Assembly (NCBI GenBank): GCA_030431485.1
Contig: JAUIIR010000039.1
Location: forward strand, 1 to 37,188
From: Alphaproteobacteria bacterium
Lineage (GTDB): Bacteria; Pseudomonadota; Alphaproteobacteria; Rhodobacterales; Rhodobacteraceae
DNA: 37,188 nucleotides
Direction: 5' to 3'
Below the pieces are notes generated by a model, which saw only the letters and a list, made by a program, of their open reading frames with translations, was not told the origin of the DNA and made no database searches. Shown in pieces: positions 8,743-17,027 of the stretch. A program made the position numbers and the translations under genes. The stretch's first letter is position 1. Every line of letters begins with the position of its first letter.

Positions 8743-8816
8743 TTGCGCAGCACAAATACGCCGCAGAGCAGCGACGATTCCGCAGGTGCAAAATGCACTT
8801 GCAGAAAGTTGCGCAA
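8743..8816. promoter_or_regulatory. Candidate operators in the dgcN-mcl1 divergent region
   Basis: The 258-bp gap between dgcN and mcl1 carries several TTGC/GCAA elements: TTGCGCAG at 8743-8750, TGCAAAATGCA at 8787-8797, TTGCAG at 8799-8804 and the perfect palindrome TTGCGCAA at 8809-8816. The last two are centred 11 bp apart, on the same helix face. Such TTTGCAAA-like pairs resemble sites of the RamB/PccR/ScuR regulators of short-chain acyl-CoA metabolism in Rhodobacteraceae. The regulator assignment is inference; the repeats are visible. Confidence 0.4.
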
Positions 8817-8868
8817 TTTCATAACCCCAGGGCAACACAAAACGAAATATCCTTACCAAGAGGCGCCC

Positions 8869-9828
8869 ATGTCCTTCCGCATCCAGCCCACCCCGCCTGC
8901 CCGTCCGAACCGCTGCCAACTCTTTGGCCCCGGCTCGCGCCCGGCGATCTTTGAAAAGATGGCAAAATCGGACGCAGACGTGATCAATCTCGATCTAGAA
9001 GACAGCGTCGCGCCGACCGACAAGGACAGCGCGCGCGAAAACATCATTCAGGCGATTGGCGACATCGACTGGGGCAACAAGACCCTCAGCGTGCGGATCA
9101 ACGGCCTTGATACCCCCTATTGGTATCGCGATGTGGTCGATCTGCTGGAACGCGCACCGGAACGGCTTGACCAGATCATGATCCCCAAAGTGGGCTGCGC
9201 CGGCGATCTCTATGCGGTTGACGCCCTCGTCAGTGCCGTTGAGGCCGCCAAGGGCCGGACCAAACGCATCGCGTTCGAAGTCATCATCGAATCCGCCGCC
9301 GGCATCGCCCATGTCGAAGAGATTGCCGCGGCGTCCCCACGTCTTGAAGCCATGAGCCTCGGTGCCGCCGATTTCGCGGCCTCCATGGGCATGCAAACCA
9401 CCGGTATCGGGGGCACACAGGCAAATTACTACATGCTGCACGAGGGCGCACAGTATTGGTCCGACCCGTGGCATTGGGCACAGACCGCCATCGTCGCCGC
9501 CTGCCGCACCCACGGCGTGTTGCCCGTTGATGGCCCGTTCGGAGACTTCTCGGATGATGAAGGCTTCCGCGCGCAGGCGCTGCGGTCGGCCACACTCGGC
9601 ATGGTTGGCAAATGGGCGATTCACCCGAAGCAGGTGGCTTTGGCGAACGAGGTCTTCACCCCGTCCGAAGACGCGGTGACCGAAGCGCGCGAGATCCTTG
9701 CAGCTATGGAAGAAGCCAAGTCCAAGGGCGAAGGTGCGACAGTCTACAAAGGCCGCCTCGTGGACATCGCGTCGATCAAACAGGCCGAAGTGATCGTACG
9801 TCAGTCCGAGATGATTGCCGCGCAGTAA
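8869..9828 (+). CDS. mcl1: L-malyl-CoA/beta-methylmalyl-CoA lyase
   Basis: A 319-residue CitE-like TIM-barrel lyase, the usual length for Mcl1. It starts MSFRIQPTPPARPNRCQLFG, which I recognise as almost the same as the Rhodobacter enzyme. Active-site positions agree with that enzyme: R76 for the substrate, and E141 and D168 as magnesium ligands. It cleaves beta-methylmalyl-CoA to glyoxylate and propionyl-CoA, and malyl-CoA to acetyl-CoA and glyoxylate, in the ethylmalonyl-CoA pathway of acetate assimilation. I chose the ATG at 8869 because AAGAGG lies six bases upstream; the reading frame is open further upstream but runs through the regulatory region. It is followed by a hairpin terminator. 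Confidence 0.96.
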   Translation: MSFRIQPTPPARPNRCQLFGPGSRPAIFEKMAKSDADVINLDLEDSVAPTDKDSARENIIQAIGDIDWGNKTLSVRINGLDTPYWYRDVVDLLERAPERLDQIMIPKVGCAGDLYAVDALVSAVEAAKGRTKRIAFEVIIESAAGIAHVEEIAAASPRLEAMSLGAADFAASMGMQTTGIGGTQANYYMLHEGAQYWSDPWHWAQTAIVAACRTHGVLPVDGPFGDFSDDEGFRAQALRSATLGMVGKWAIHPKQVALANEVFTPSEDAVTEAREILAAMEEAKSKGEGATVYKGRLVDIASIKQAEVIVRQSEMIAAQ

Positions 9829-9854
9829 AACGTCTCGTCAGAAACATTTCACTG

Positions 9855-9880
9855 TCAGGGCCTTGTCCGCAAGGCCCTGA
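9855..9880. terminator. Bidirectional hairpin after mcl1
   Basis: A perfect 11-bp stem TCAGGGCCTTG / CAAGGCCCTGA with a four-base loop TCCG starts 26 bases after the mcl1 stop and ends just before the stop of the convergent small gene. There is no strong T run, but position and stem strength fit transcription termination for both genes. Confidence 0.7.
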
Positions 9881-9881
9881 C

Positions 9882-10163
9882 CTATTCGTCACCTACAGTT
9901 ACCACAGGGTCACCTGTCGTGATCGTGACCGTCATTGTGCCCCGGCGCCAGATCGTGCGTACAGGCGATGATGCGTTTTTGTCGCGCACAAAGCCGATAT
10001 CCTCCAAAACATGCGGCGCGGTACGCGCCAACCGTTCCACATGCTGCGCAAGGTGGGCGTCTGCTGACATCTCGGTGGGCGAAAGCGTGAGATTTTTAGC
10101 CATACGCAAAAACCACGAAAGTGGGAAACCTGTGTCGCGAAGATGTGTATCCAAGACGGTCAT
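9882..10163 (-). CDS. Hypothetical small protein
   Basis: A 93-residue soluble protein starting MTVLDTHLRDTGFPLSWFLR. It has no signal peptide, membrane helix or motif known to me. The C-terminal third (TIWRRGTMTVTITTGDPVVT) looks like two beta strands. AAGGA lies nine bases before the ATG at 10163, and the gene fills an otherwise empty gap between the mcl1 terminator and the divergent LysR gene. These points make it a plausible real gene. It diverges from the LysR gene with 111 bp between the starts, so it could be that regulator's target. Confidence 0.6.
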   Translation of the reverse strand: MTVLDTHLRDTGFPLSWFLRMAKNLTLSPTEMSADAHLAQHVERLARTAPHVLEDIGFVRDKNASSPVRTIWRRGTMTVTITTGDPVVTVGDE

Positions 10164-10274
10164 ACGCTGTTTTCCTTTGCTATGTCGCGGCTACACTGCA
10201 AAGATGCACCAAACGGCCCTTGCGCCGCAAACCAAGATATTGACCTCTTTGGATAAGAAAAACTGATCCTAGCC

Positions 10275-11222
10275 ATGCCCAAGCTGCCCCCCTTGAACGC
10301 GTTAAGAGCCTTTGAGGCGGCAGCGCGCCACGGTGGGTTCATCGGGGCCAGCGCCGAGCTCAACGTGACGCGCGGCGCCATCAGCCGTCATGTCAAACTT
10401 CTCGAAGACCACCTTGGGGTCCCGCTGTTTGTCCGCCAAGCACAGGGCGTGCGCCTGACCGACGCCGGGACACAGTTCCTCCCGGTTCTGACCGAAGCCT
10501 TTGGTCAAATCACCCGCGAAGCACAGCGCCTGTCGCGCAATGCGTCCGAACTTCGCGTGATCTGTCCGCCGGGCACGTCGATCCGCTGGCTCCTGCCAAA
10601 GCTGGACAGGTTTCAGAAGGCATACCCGGACTTCCGCTTGCGCCTCACAACAGATTTCTATGCACAGAGCGGGTTTGACCCGATCGAAGCAGATCTCGGG
10701 TTTTCCGTCGCCAACTGGCCAAACCGTTCCCCGGACATTGAGGTTCTGACGCTATTCCCCACCGCCCTTACACCTGCTTGTGCGCCCGGCTACATGCAGG
10801 AAATGGCAATGGCCTCGCCCGAGGGTCTGTCGCGCTGTACTGTGCTGCACGATCCCAGATCAAAAACCGAATGGCACGCGTGGACAGACAGCTTCGGTCT
10901 GCCTCCAGTCGAGCCAGGAGCTGGCCAGACCTTTCCGAATATCGATATGGCAACCAAGGCGGCGGTAATGGGCGTTGGTGTCGTGCTGGCGGATCTGGTT
11001 CTGTGTCGCGAAGAATTCGAGGCAGGTGCGCTCGTTGCGCCATTCCCGGATCTTGTCTGCCAATCACCCCTGGGCGGCGTGTGCCTTTTGGCTGGAAAAG
11101 AAAAATGGCACAGCCCCAAGGTCGCAGCGTTCAGGTCATGGGCTTATGATGCCGCGGAACCGGACCGCGTCATGGTTCACGACCGGCTCAGCGCGATCAG
11201 TTCGGCAAGACCACAAGCTTAA
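10275..11222 (+). CDS. LysR-family transcriptional regulator, GcvA-like
   Basis: A 315-residue LysR regulator. The N-terminal winged helix-turn-helix starts PPLNALRAFEAAARHGGF and includes NVTRGAISRHVKLLEDHLG, typical of the GcvA subgroup. The co-inducer domain follows from about residue 90 (ELRVICPPGTSIRWLLPKL). The effector is unknown. Nearby candidates for control are the divergent 93-residue gene and, less directly, mcl1 or the dgc operon. Its stop overlaps the convergent lytic transglycosylase stop by four bases. Confidence 0.93.
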   Translation: MPKLPPLNALRAFEAAARHGGFIGASAELNVTRGAISRHVKLLEDHLGVPLFVRQAQGVRLTDAGTQFLPVLTEAFGQITREAQRLSRNASELRVICPPGTSIRWLLPKLDRFQKAYPDFRLRLTTDFYAQSGFDPIEADLGFSVANWPNRSPDIEVLTLFPTALTPACAPGYMQEMAMASPEGLSRCTVLHDPRSKTEWHAWTDSFGLPPVEPGAGQTFPNIDMATKAAVMGVGVVLADLVLCREEFEAGALVAPFPDLVCQSPLGGVCLLAGKEKWHSPKVAAFRSWAYDAAEPDRVMVHDRLSAISSARPQA

Positions 11223-11704
11223 TCCGGCCAATCCTTGCGCCCATGCACGCCGGTCTCATCCAGCAACCCCCGACGCTTGGCCTCGTAGTAGTATCCGCGC
11301 GCGTACCACATGACCGCTTCCGCCTCGTCGCCATCCGAAACCAGCCACGCGCCACGCAAATAGCGCACCGCGTATTTCAGGTTGGTTTCTGCATCCAACA
11401 GATCAGAGGGCTGTCCCTGAAACCCCATTGACCGCGCGGTGGCCGGGAGAATCTGCATCAAACCGTAGTACGGTCCGTTGCGCGCTTCGGGTCGGTGCGT
11501 GCTTTCGCGGATCACCACCCGTTGCACGAGCGATACGGGCACATCGTTTTCCCGTGCGGCGGCAACGATTTTCTCCCGCAACTCGAGCGTTTCATTGGGA
11601 TAGAGGTTCCGGGTTGAGACCGTCTGCTCGGGTGGGGGTGCGGCACAGCCTGCAAGCATCACCACAACGACAAAAGACAAACTCAGAAGGCGTGCATGTT
11701 TCAT
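11219..11704 (-). CDS. Lytic transglycosylase domain lipoprotein
   Basis: A 161-residue protein. A lipoprotein signal MKHARLLSLSFVVVVMLAGC gives an acylated Cys20. It is followed by a compact SLT-type lytic transglycosylase domain: the catalytic glutamate is E67 in VIRESTHRPEA, then YYGLMQILPATARSMGF and AETNLKYAVRYLRG. It cleaves the glycan strand of peptidoglycan from the outer membrane side of the periplasm. I chose the ATG at 11704 because it gives the signal peptide and has AAGG seven bases upstream. The longer reading to 11809 would put 35 residues before the signal. Confidence 0.9.
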   Translation of the reverse strand: MKHARLLSLSFVVVVMLAGCAAPPPEQTVSTRNLYPNETLELREKIVAAARENDVPVSLVQRVVIRESTHRPEARNGPYYGLMQILPATARSMGFQGQPSDLLDAETNLKYAVRYLRGAWLVSDGDEAEAVMWYARGYYYEAKRRGLLDETGVHGRKDWPD

Positions 11705-11786
11705 GCGAAAGCCTTGCGACGAAGCGTGCCGCAAGGCAATTGTGACTTTCCGGCATCGGCAAAGCTCCGCCGCAGCGTATCGCCCG

Positions 11787-11945
11787 TCACGCCGCGTAGT
11801 ATTCGTCAAACACCGGTGAGGGCTGGCTGCTGCGCTCTGTGACCACGCGCGGGCGAGGTGTGTAGTAAGCCCAGGCCTCCGTCAGAATGCGAAGTGCCTC
11901 ATCAGGCAATGTTACTTCAGAATGTGTCTCGGTGTGATGGGTCAT
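11787..11945 (-). CDS. Small conserved-looking hypothetical protein (52 aa)
   Basis: A 52-residue protein MTHHTETHSEVTLPDEALRI then LTEAWAYYTPRP. The ATG at 11945 is preceded by a strong GGAGGGG four bases upstream, better than most starts in the window. A longer frame reading to 12050 ignores this site. It is acidic and soluble, with a helix (EALRILTEAWAYY) and an aromatic tail (FDEYYAA). I do not recognise the family. It lies between the transglycosylase and the Lrp regulator on the same strand. Confidence 0.65.
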   Translation of the reverse strand: MTHHTETHSEVTLPDEALRILTEAWAYYTPRPRVVTERSSQPSPVFDEYYAA

Positions 11946-12053
11946 GGGACCCCTCCAATCTTGCGTGTGTCCCTCCCTGCAGCGCAACCTAATCACCAAA
12001 CAGGCGGACACCACTGCCATGCCAACAGCCGCGCCATGCGGTGGGTGCATGGC

Positions 12054-12506
12054 TTAGGCGCGCTCGTCTTTCGGGGATCCCATGACGACATAGGACGTGA
12101 TCGCATTCACCTGCGGCAGCACACCCAGAACCTCGGTGTGAAAATGCTTGTACGCCGCGAGATCTCGCGCCTCGACGCGCAAAAGGTATTCTACCGACCC
12201 GGTGATGTTGTGACATTCACGCACCTCGGGGCTGCGTGAAATGGCCCGCTCGAACGCCTCTTGCGCCGTTTTTGCGTGCTGGCTCAACCCGACGGTGACA
12301 TAGGCCACAAAGCCGATCCCGGTTTTCTCTGGGCTGAGGACTGCGCGATAGCCCGTGATCACGCCCGCCCGCTCCAACGCGCTGACGCGACGCAGGCAGG
12401 CCGACGGCGACAGTCCTACCTGTTCAGCCAGAGCAAGGTTGCTGATCCGCCCGTCCCGCGACAAGACGCGCAATATATGGTGGTCAATTTGATCAATATC
12501 CGTCAT
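12054..12506 (-). CDS. Lrp/AsnC-family transcriptional regulator
   Basis: A 150-residue Lrp/AsnC protein. The helix-turn-helix (IDHHILRVLSRDGRISNLAL, then EQVGLSPSACLRRVSALE) is followed by the RAM ligand domain with GYRAVLSPEKTG and VRECHNITGSVEYLLRVEA. It senses an amino acid. I chose the ATG at 12506 because it gives the family's usual N-terminus. It has no clear ribosome site, but a TATAT box lies about ten bases upstream, so a leaderless or very short-leader mRNA is possible. It diverges from a LysE exporter 74 bp away, the common arrangement in which the regulator controls amino-acid export. Confidence 0.93.
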   Translation of the reverse strand: MTDIDQIDHHILRVLSRDGRISNLALAEQVGLSPSACLRRVSALERAGVITGYRAVLSPEKTGIGFVAYVTVGLSQHAKTAQEAFERAISRSPEVRECHNITGSVEYLLRVEARDLAAYKHFHTEVLGVLPQVNAITSYVVMGSPKDERA

Positions 12507-12580
12507 TGATTGCGAAATATATGCCAAACCGACACTAAAAAGCAATCTCTGCGCCAAGTATTCGACACATATTGCCCAAC

Positions 12581-13177
12581 ATGACCCGTGATCTTTTCTT
12601 TGCCCTTGCGGCGTTTGCCCTCGTCACCGTGATCACTCCGGGACCGAACAACCTGATGCTCATGGCCTCTGGCGCGAATTTTGGCTTCCGCCGCACAATT
12701 CCTCATATCCTTGGCGTGGGCCTTGGTTTTCCCACGATGATTGTTCTTGTCGGCCTGGGCGTGATGCAGGTGTTCGACCTGTGGCCGCTGTCCTACACCA
12801 TCCTCAAGGTTCTGTCGGTGGTCTACATGCTCTACCTCGCGTGGCGCATCGGCAATGCAGCGCCGCCGGACGGCGCACCCAAGACCGGCAGCAAGCCGCT
12901 GTCCTTCGTACAGGCAGCCGCGTTCCAGTGGGTCAATCCCAAAGCCTGGTCGATGGCCCTTGGCGCCATCACGCTCTATGCCACCGGGCGCGACATGGTC
13001 GCCGTACTTTGGGTAGCGGGCACCTATGTCGCTATGGGCTGCATCTCGACCACCACATGGACTGTCATTGGCCAGCAATTGCGCCGCATCCTGAACCGCC
13101 CCAATCGCCTGCGTGTTTTCAACTGGGCGATGGCCGCGCTCTTGGTCGCCTCACTGATCCCGGTGATCTGGACCTGA
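12581..13177 (+). CDS. LysE/RhtB-family amino-acid exporter
   Basis: A 198-residue inner-membrane protein with about six hydrophobic helices. The signature TPGPNN is at residues 19-24, and AAAFQWVNPKAWSMALGA is the family's second conserved segment. LysE/RhtB proteins export amino acids or related metabolites. I chose the ATG at 12581; a TTG three codons upstream is in frame but less likely. It is divergent from the Lrp regulator and probably controlled by it. Its last 27 bases overlap the 3' end of the convergent AraC gene. Confidence 0.92.
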   Translation: MTRDLFFALAAFALVTVITPGPNNLMLMASGANFGFRRTIPHILGVGLGFPTMIVLVGLGVMQVFDLWPLSYTILKVLSVVYMLYLAWRIGNAAPPDGAPKTGSKPLSFVQAAAFQWVNPKAWSMALGAITLYATGRDMVAVLWVAGTYVAMGCISTTTWTVIGQQLRRILNRPNRLRVFNWAMAALLVASLIPVIWT

Positions 13178-14005
13178 CAGCAGCGGCACGCAGATCTCGG
13201 TCAGCAACGCCTCCGGAGGCACCTCTGTCGGATCGTTCAGGTACAGCTCGAAGGACGGCAGATCTGAAGGCATCCGGCCCGAAGCGGGCAAGGCCTGACC
13301 ATAAAGCGCGTCCCACGCCCCAGGCAGACCCGCGTAGGGCCCGGTATAAAGCATGACAGCATGAGGCCCGGCCGGAAGGATCACCTCTTCCAAAACCTCC
13401 GGCATCTCGAACCCGTTCGCCACCCGCACCCCGGCATGGCTTCTCAGCTCCGCTTCGGGGACCGATGACGGATCGCTGTGATACACGCCAACCATACCAC
13501 GCGCCTCTGGCCACAAACGCCGCGCGTTAAAGACTGCAGCCACCTGCTGAAACGCACTGCCGATCTCGTTATACGCACCGCGATGCGGCAGTGCCGCCAG
13601 GCGGGTCGCGGGCAACGCGCGGATCTCATACTCGACCATCTGTCTTTCTCCTTTTCGGAACACCTGAAAATCGCCGGGCACGCCGGTGGACCGAAACACC
13701 GCTGGTGTGACACCGAACTGGGACCGGAAGCTTCTGGAAAAACTCTGAACATTGCGGTGCCCGGACCGACGCGCAATCACGGCAACCGACCAATCCGTTT
13801 GCACCAGCCAATGCGCAGCCCTATGCGCCCGGATACGCCGCACCGCCTGCGCGCATGTCTCGCCGGTCATCGCGTAAAACACCCGGTGCCAGTGAAACCG
13901 CGACATCGCCGCGACGTCCGCTAGCGCATCGAGCGACAAATCCCCCGCCGGATTGTCGTGGATATGCCGAACCACCCGGCGAAGTCGGTCTTCGTAATTG
14001 ACCAC
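13151..14005 (-). CDS. AraC-family regulator with GyrI-like effector domain
   Basis: A 284-residue protein. The AraC DNA-binding domain with two helix-turn-helix units is N-terminal (residues about 5-105, including RHIHDNPAGDLSLDALADVA and IARRSGHRNVQSFSRSFRSQ). A GyrI/Rob-like ligand domain follows from about residue 125 to the end. This order is typical of regulators responding to small hydrophobic or toxic compounds. The start is a GTG at 14005, supported by AAGGAGGGG just upstream. It overlaps the convergent LysE gene by 27 bp. The target genes are unknown. Confidence 0.92.
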   Translation of the reverse strand: MVNYEDRLRRVVRHIHDNPAGDLSLDALADVAAMSRFHWHRVFYAMTGETCAQAVRRIRAHRAAHWLVQTDWSVAVIARRSGHRNVQSFSRSFRSQFGVTPAVFRSTGVPGDFQVFRKGERQMVEYEIRALPATRLAALPHRGAYNEIGSAFQQVAAVFNARRLWPEARGMVGVYHSDPSSVPEAELRSHAGVRVANGFEMPEVLEEVILPAGPHAVMLYTGPYAGLPGAWDALYGQALPASGRMPSDLPSFELYLNDPTEVPPEALLTEICVPLLSGPDHRDQ

Positions 14006-14087
14006 ATGCCCCTCCTTGCCCCTCGCACAACGGCAATCTGCATGGATTCATAGGGACAAGTCTTGCGAAACTGCGTGAGCCACCAGA

Positions 14088-14116
14088 TTGCAAACGGCGC
14101 GCGTCCCGGCCATATA
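14088..14116 (+). promoter_or_regulatory. Candidate sigma70 promoter for accA-dtd
   Basis: TTGCAA at 14088-14093 and CATATA at 14111-14116 are separated by 17 bases. They lie in the 139-bp gap between the AraC start and accA, about 30 bases before the accA ATG. The match is good for a GC-rich genome but is not tested. Confidence 0.45.
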
Positions 14117-14144
14117 GCACCCTACAACAACAGGCAGATGCGTG

Positions 14145-15107
14145 ATGACAAACTATCTCGATTTTGAAAAACCGCTGGCCGAGATCGAAGGCAAAGCCGA
14201 AGAACTGCGGGCGATGGCGCGCAAGAATGACGAGATGGATATCGAGGACGAGGCCCGCGCGCTTGACGCAAAGGCCGACGCGCTGCTCAAGGACCTGTAC
14301 AAAAAGCTGACGCCCTGGCGCAAATGCCAGATCGCACGGCACCCGGAACGCCCGCATTGCAAAGACTACATCGAGGCGCTTTTTACCGAATACACCCCTC
14401 TTGCCGGAGATCGGAACTTTGCCGATGACGATGCGGTTATGGGCGGCCTTGCCCGCTTTGATGATCAACCCGTGGTCCTCATCGGCCATGAAAAAGGCCA
14501 TGACACTGAAAGCCGCCTGAAGCGCAATTTCGGCATGGCCCGCCCCGAAGGCTACCGCAAAGCCGTGCGCCTGATGGACCTGGCCGATCGTTTCCGCTTG
14601 CCCGTGATCACCCTTGTCGACACGCCGGGGGCCTATCCCGGCAAGGGCGCCGAAGAACGCGGCCAGTCCGAGGCCATCGCCCGTTCGACCGAGAAATGCC
14701 TTCAGATTGGTGTGCCGGTGATTTCCGTGGTGATCGGCGAAGGCGGCTCTGGCGGCGCGGTGGCTTTTGCCACGGCCAACCGGGTCGCGATGCTGGAGCA
14801 CTCGGTTTACTCGGTAATCTCACCCGAAGGCTGCGCGTCGATCCTCTGGAAAGACGCCGAAAAGATGCGCGAAGCGGCCGAAGCCCTGCGGCTGACGGCG
14901 CAGGATCTTCTGAGCCTCGGCGTGGCCGACAAGGTGATTTCGGAACCTCTGGGCGGTGCGCATCGCGGCCGCGCGGAAACAATCCAGTCTGTCGGCAACG
15001 CCCTGCGGGCCATGTTGAAAGAGCTGTCGGACACCAAACCGAAAAAGCTGATCGCGGACCGTCGCCGCAAATTCCTGGATATCGGGACCAAAGGACTGGC
15101 CGCCTGA
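14145..15107 (+). CDS. accA: Acetyl-CoA carboxylase carboxyltransferase subunit alpha
   Basis: A 320-residue AccA of normal length. It starts [20 protein letters not shown] and has the crotonase-fold carboxyltransferase core with [20 protein letters not shown] and the oxyanion-hole glycine region [11 protein letters not shown]. With AccD it transfers CO2 from carboxybiotin to acetyl-CoA to make malonyl-CoA for fatty acid synthesis. I chose the ATG at 14145 rather than the GTG one codon upstream. dtd begins one base after its stop codon, so the two genes are co-transcribed. Confidence 0.97.
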   Translation: MTNYLDFEKPLAEIEGKAEELRAMARKNDEMDIEDEARALDAKADALLKDLYKKLTPWRKCQIARHPERPHCKDYIEALFTEYTPLAGDRNFADDDAVMGGLARFDDQPVVLIGHEKGHDTESRLKRNFGMARPEGYRKAVRLMDLADRFRLPVITLVDTPGAYPGKGAEERGQSEAIARSTEKCLQIGVPVISVVIGEGGSGGAVAFATANRVAMLEHSVYSVISPEGCASILWKDAEKMREAAEALRLTAQDLLSLGVADKVISEPLGGAHRGRAETIQSVGNALRAMLKELSDTKPKKLIADRRRKFLDIGTKGLAA

Positions 15108-15108
15108 C

Positions 15109-15552
15109 ATGCGCGCGCTGATCCAACGGGTATCCGAGGCCTCGGTCACGGTTGACTGTGAGGTTCTGGGCGAAATCGGTACAGGCTTGCTGATCCTGAT
15201 CTGTGCCATGCAGGGCGACAGCGAAGCACAGGCCGACAGGCTTGCCGCCAAGATCGCCAAGCTGCGGATTTTCAAGGATAATGACGGCCGGATGAACCGC
15301 TCGGTCGCCGATATCGGCGGCAGCGCTCTCGTGGTCAGCCAATTCACCCTCGCCGCAGACACCTCCCGCGGCAACCGCCCCGGCTTTTCCACGGCTGCAG
15401 CCCCCGAAGAGGGCAATCGGCTGTACGACTACTTCGCTGATCAGATGGCGGCACAGGGCATCCCCATCGCCAAAGGGCGTTTTGGCGCAGATATGAAAGT
15501 GCGGTTGCTGAACGACGGGCCGGTCACGATCTGGATGGATACCGAGGACTGA
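15109..15552 (+). CDS. dtd: D-aminoacyl-tRNA deacylase
   Basis: A 147-residue DTD of standard length. The two active-site motifs are intact: SQFTL at residues 77-81 and NDGPVT (family NxGPVT) at 135-140. The enzyme removes D-amino acids and glycine mischarged on tRNAs. The ATG follows the accA stop by one base, which suggests translational coupling. It fits the presence of D-amino-acid enzymes elsewhere in the window, although dtd is nearly universal, so this is weak evidence. Confidence 0.97.
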   Translation: MRALIQRVSEASVTVDCEVLGEIGTGLLILICAMQGDSEAQADRLAAKIAKLRIFKDNDGRMNRSVADIGGSALVVSQFTLAADTSRGNRPGFSTAAAPEEGNRLYDYFADQMAAQGIPIAKGRFGADMKVRLLNDGPVTIWMDTED

Positions 15553-15587
15553 CTTCAAACGGCGCCCCCGTCACGACGGAGCGTCTT

Positions 15588-15616
15588 TGCATATTTATCA
15601 AAAGAAGACGCAGGGG
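15588..15616 (+). repeat. Dispersed intergenic motif, copy B
   Basis: It reads TGCATATTTATCAAAAGAAG then ACGCAGGGG and begins 36 bases after the dtd stop. It is close to copy A (7541-7569). It overlaps a small inverted repeat (AAAAGA...TCTTTT) that ends at about 15622. The 290-bp gap 15553-15842 that holds it has no gene. Confidence 0.6.
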
Positions 15617-15768
15617 TCTTTTGTCCACCCCAGCCAAGGCACCCTGGTCGAGCCTCGCTCTTGGTCAGCCTTGGCGTGGGGCTTCTCCTTTTACGGTCAT
15701 CGGCATGCCTGCCTGTACCGCACCACCAAGCCTGACCCATTAACGTTAACGCTCCATAAACCGATGCA

Positions 15769-15803
15769 GGGCTTTCGCCCCTTCTTCTTTTTACAAATAT
15801 GCA
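15769..15803 (+). terminator. Probable terminator overlapping motif copy C
   Basis: On the forward strand a short stem GGGC / GCCC with loop TTTC (15769-15780) is followed by CTTCTTCTTTTT, which looks like a weak intrinsic terminator for the accA-dtd unit. On the reverse strand 15778-15803 is copy C of the dispersed motif (TGCATATTTGTAAAAAGAAG then AAGGGG), facing copy B about 160 bp away. It lies downstream of the convergent HlyD gene, so it may serve both transcripts. Confidence 0.45.
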
Positions 15804-15842
15804 GATATCCCATCTGCCACAGGAACTGAGTGGTGTTTGACG

Positions 15843-17024
15843 TCAGGGCTCACGCAGCGCTTCGCGGGATTTGTAGAGCGGCTTCAAGAGATATTGCAGC
15901 ACCGTCTTTTCACCGGTGTGCAGTTCCACCGTGGCCTGCATGCCGGGGCGGATTTCGAGCTGGCGCTGACGGTCGGTGAGCGACGTCCTGTCGACACGCA
16001 CCGTCACCTTGTAATGTGCCGGCGCGTCAGGGCGGCGTTCGTCCTTGAACGTGTCGGCCGAGATCACATCGACCCGACCTTTCAAAGAGCCATAGATTGT
16101 GAAGTCATAGGCCGACAGCTTGATCGTAGCTTCCTGCCCGGGCCGGATGCCCGCGATGTTCTCGGGTGCAACCTTGGCCTCGACATGCAGCTCTTCCCCC
16201 AAAGGAATGATCTGCAGGATCTCTTCCCCCGGACGCACAACGCCGCCGATGGTGGTCACACCCAGCTTGTTCACCACGCCATGCATCGGGCTGACCAGAA
16301 CCGTACGGTTTAACTGGTCCTGGCTGGCGCGCAGGTTCTGCTTCAGCGTGGACAGCTCTTTGAGCGTTTCGGAATATTCCTGCGCCCGCGCCAGTTCGGT
16401 CTGGGTGATGATCTCGTCCATCTTGATCTGCGCATCCGCATGGGCTTTGCGGGCACGGGTCACCTCGATCAGAGCGACAACTTTCTTTTCAAGCAGGTTC
16501 TCCATGAGGTTTTTTTCCTGCGCCGCCTGCTCAAGCACCTTGCGTGCGCCATCGTAGCGCGAGTTGAAGTCCAGCTGCCGAGCGGCCAACAGCGCCTTTT
16601 CAGAGGCTGCCATGTCCGGGCTGCGGCTGCGCAGGTCCCACGGAATCTCGAATTGCACCAACCCTGCCATTTCCGCTTCGATCCGCAGACGGCGGATTTC
16701 CAGCGCGGTGATCTGGTCTTCCAGATCGTCCACCGACGACCGGAACTGGGTGCCGTGCAAGCGGGCCAGCACATCGCCGCGCATCACCTCGTCGCCTTCC
16801 TTGACCAGCAGTTCGGCCAGAATACCGCCTTCGAGGTTCTGGATGATCTGCGGCCGCGAGTTCGATATGAACTCGCCTTCTGCGCGGACAATCTCATCAA
16901 TCCAGGCATAAGCGGCCCAGATGATAAACAGCCACACCGCCGCGCCCGAGAGCCAGATGACCATCGACGGGCCACGCAGGCGGCGGCCCAGCTGAGCGTT
17001 GAGATCGGTGCTGCTAACGGCCAT
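15843..17024 (-). CDS. HlyD-family type I secretion adaptor (membrane fusion protein)
   Basis: A 393-residue HlyD/PrtE-type adaptor. There is one membrane anchor at about residues 18-40 (VIWLSGAAVWLFIIWAAYAW) and a split lipoyl motif (IIQNLEGGILAELLVKEGDE and VLVSPMHGVVNKLGV). A long coiled-coil alpha-hairpin lies in between, and the C-terminal beta-barrel includes IRPGMQATVELHTGEKTVL. It bridges the inner-membrane ABC transporter to the TolC-like channel. It starts three bases after the ABC transporter stop and is the last gene of the adhesin-secretion operon. Confidence 0.95.
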   Translation of the reverse strand: MAVSSTDLNAQLGRRLRGPSMVIWLSGAAVWLFIIWAAYAWIDEIVRAEGEFISNSRPQIIQNLEGGILAELLVKEGDEVMRGDVLARLHGTQFRSSVDDLEDQITALEIRRLRIEAEMAGLVQFEIPWDLRSRSPDMAASEKALLAARQLDFNSRYDGARKVLEQAAQEKNLMENLLEKKVVALIEVTRARKAHADAQIKMDEIITQTELARAQEYSETLKELSTLKQNLRASQDQLNRTVLVSPMHGVVNKLGVTTIGGVVRPGEEILQIIPLGEELHVEAKVAPENIAGIRPGQEATIKLSAYDFTIYGSLKGRVDVISADTFKDERRPDAPAHYKVTVRVDRTSLTDRQRQLEIRPGMQATVELHTGEKTVLQYLLKPLYKSREALREP

Positions 17025-17027
17025 CCG

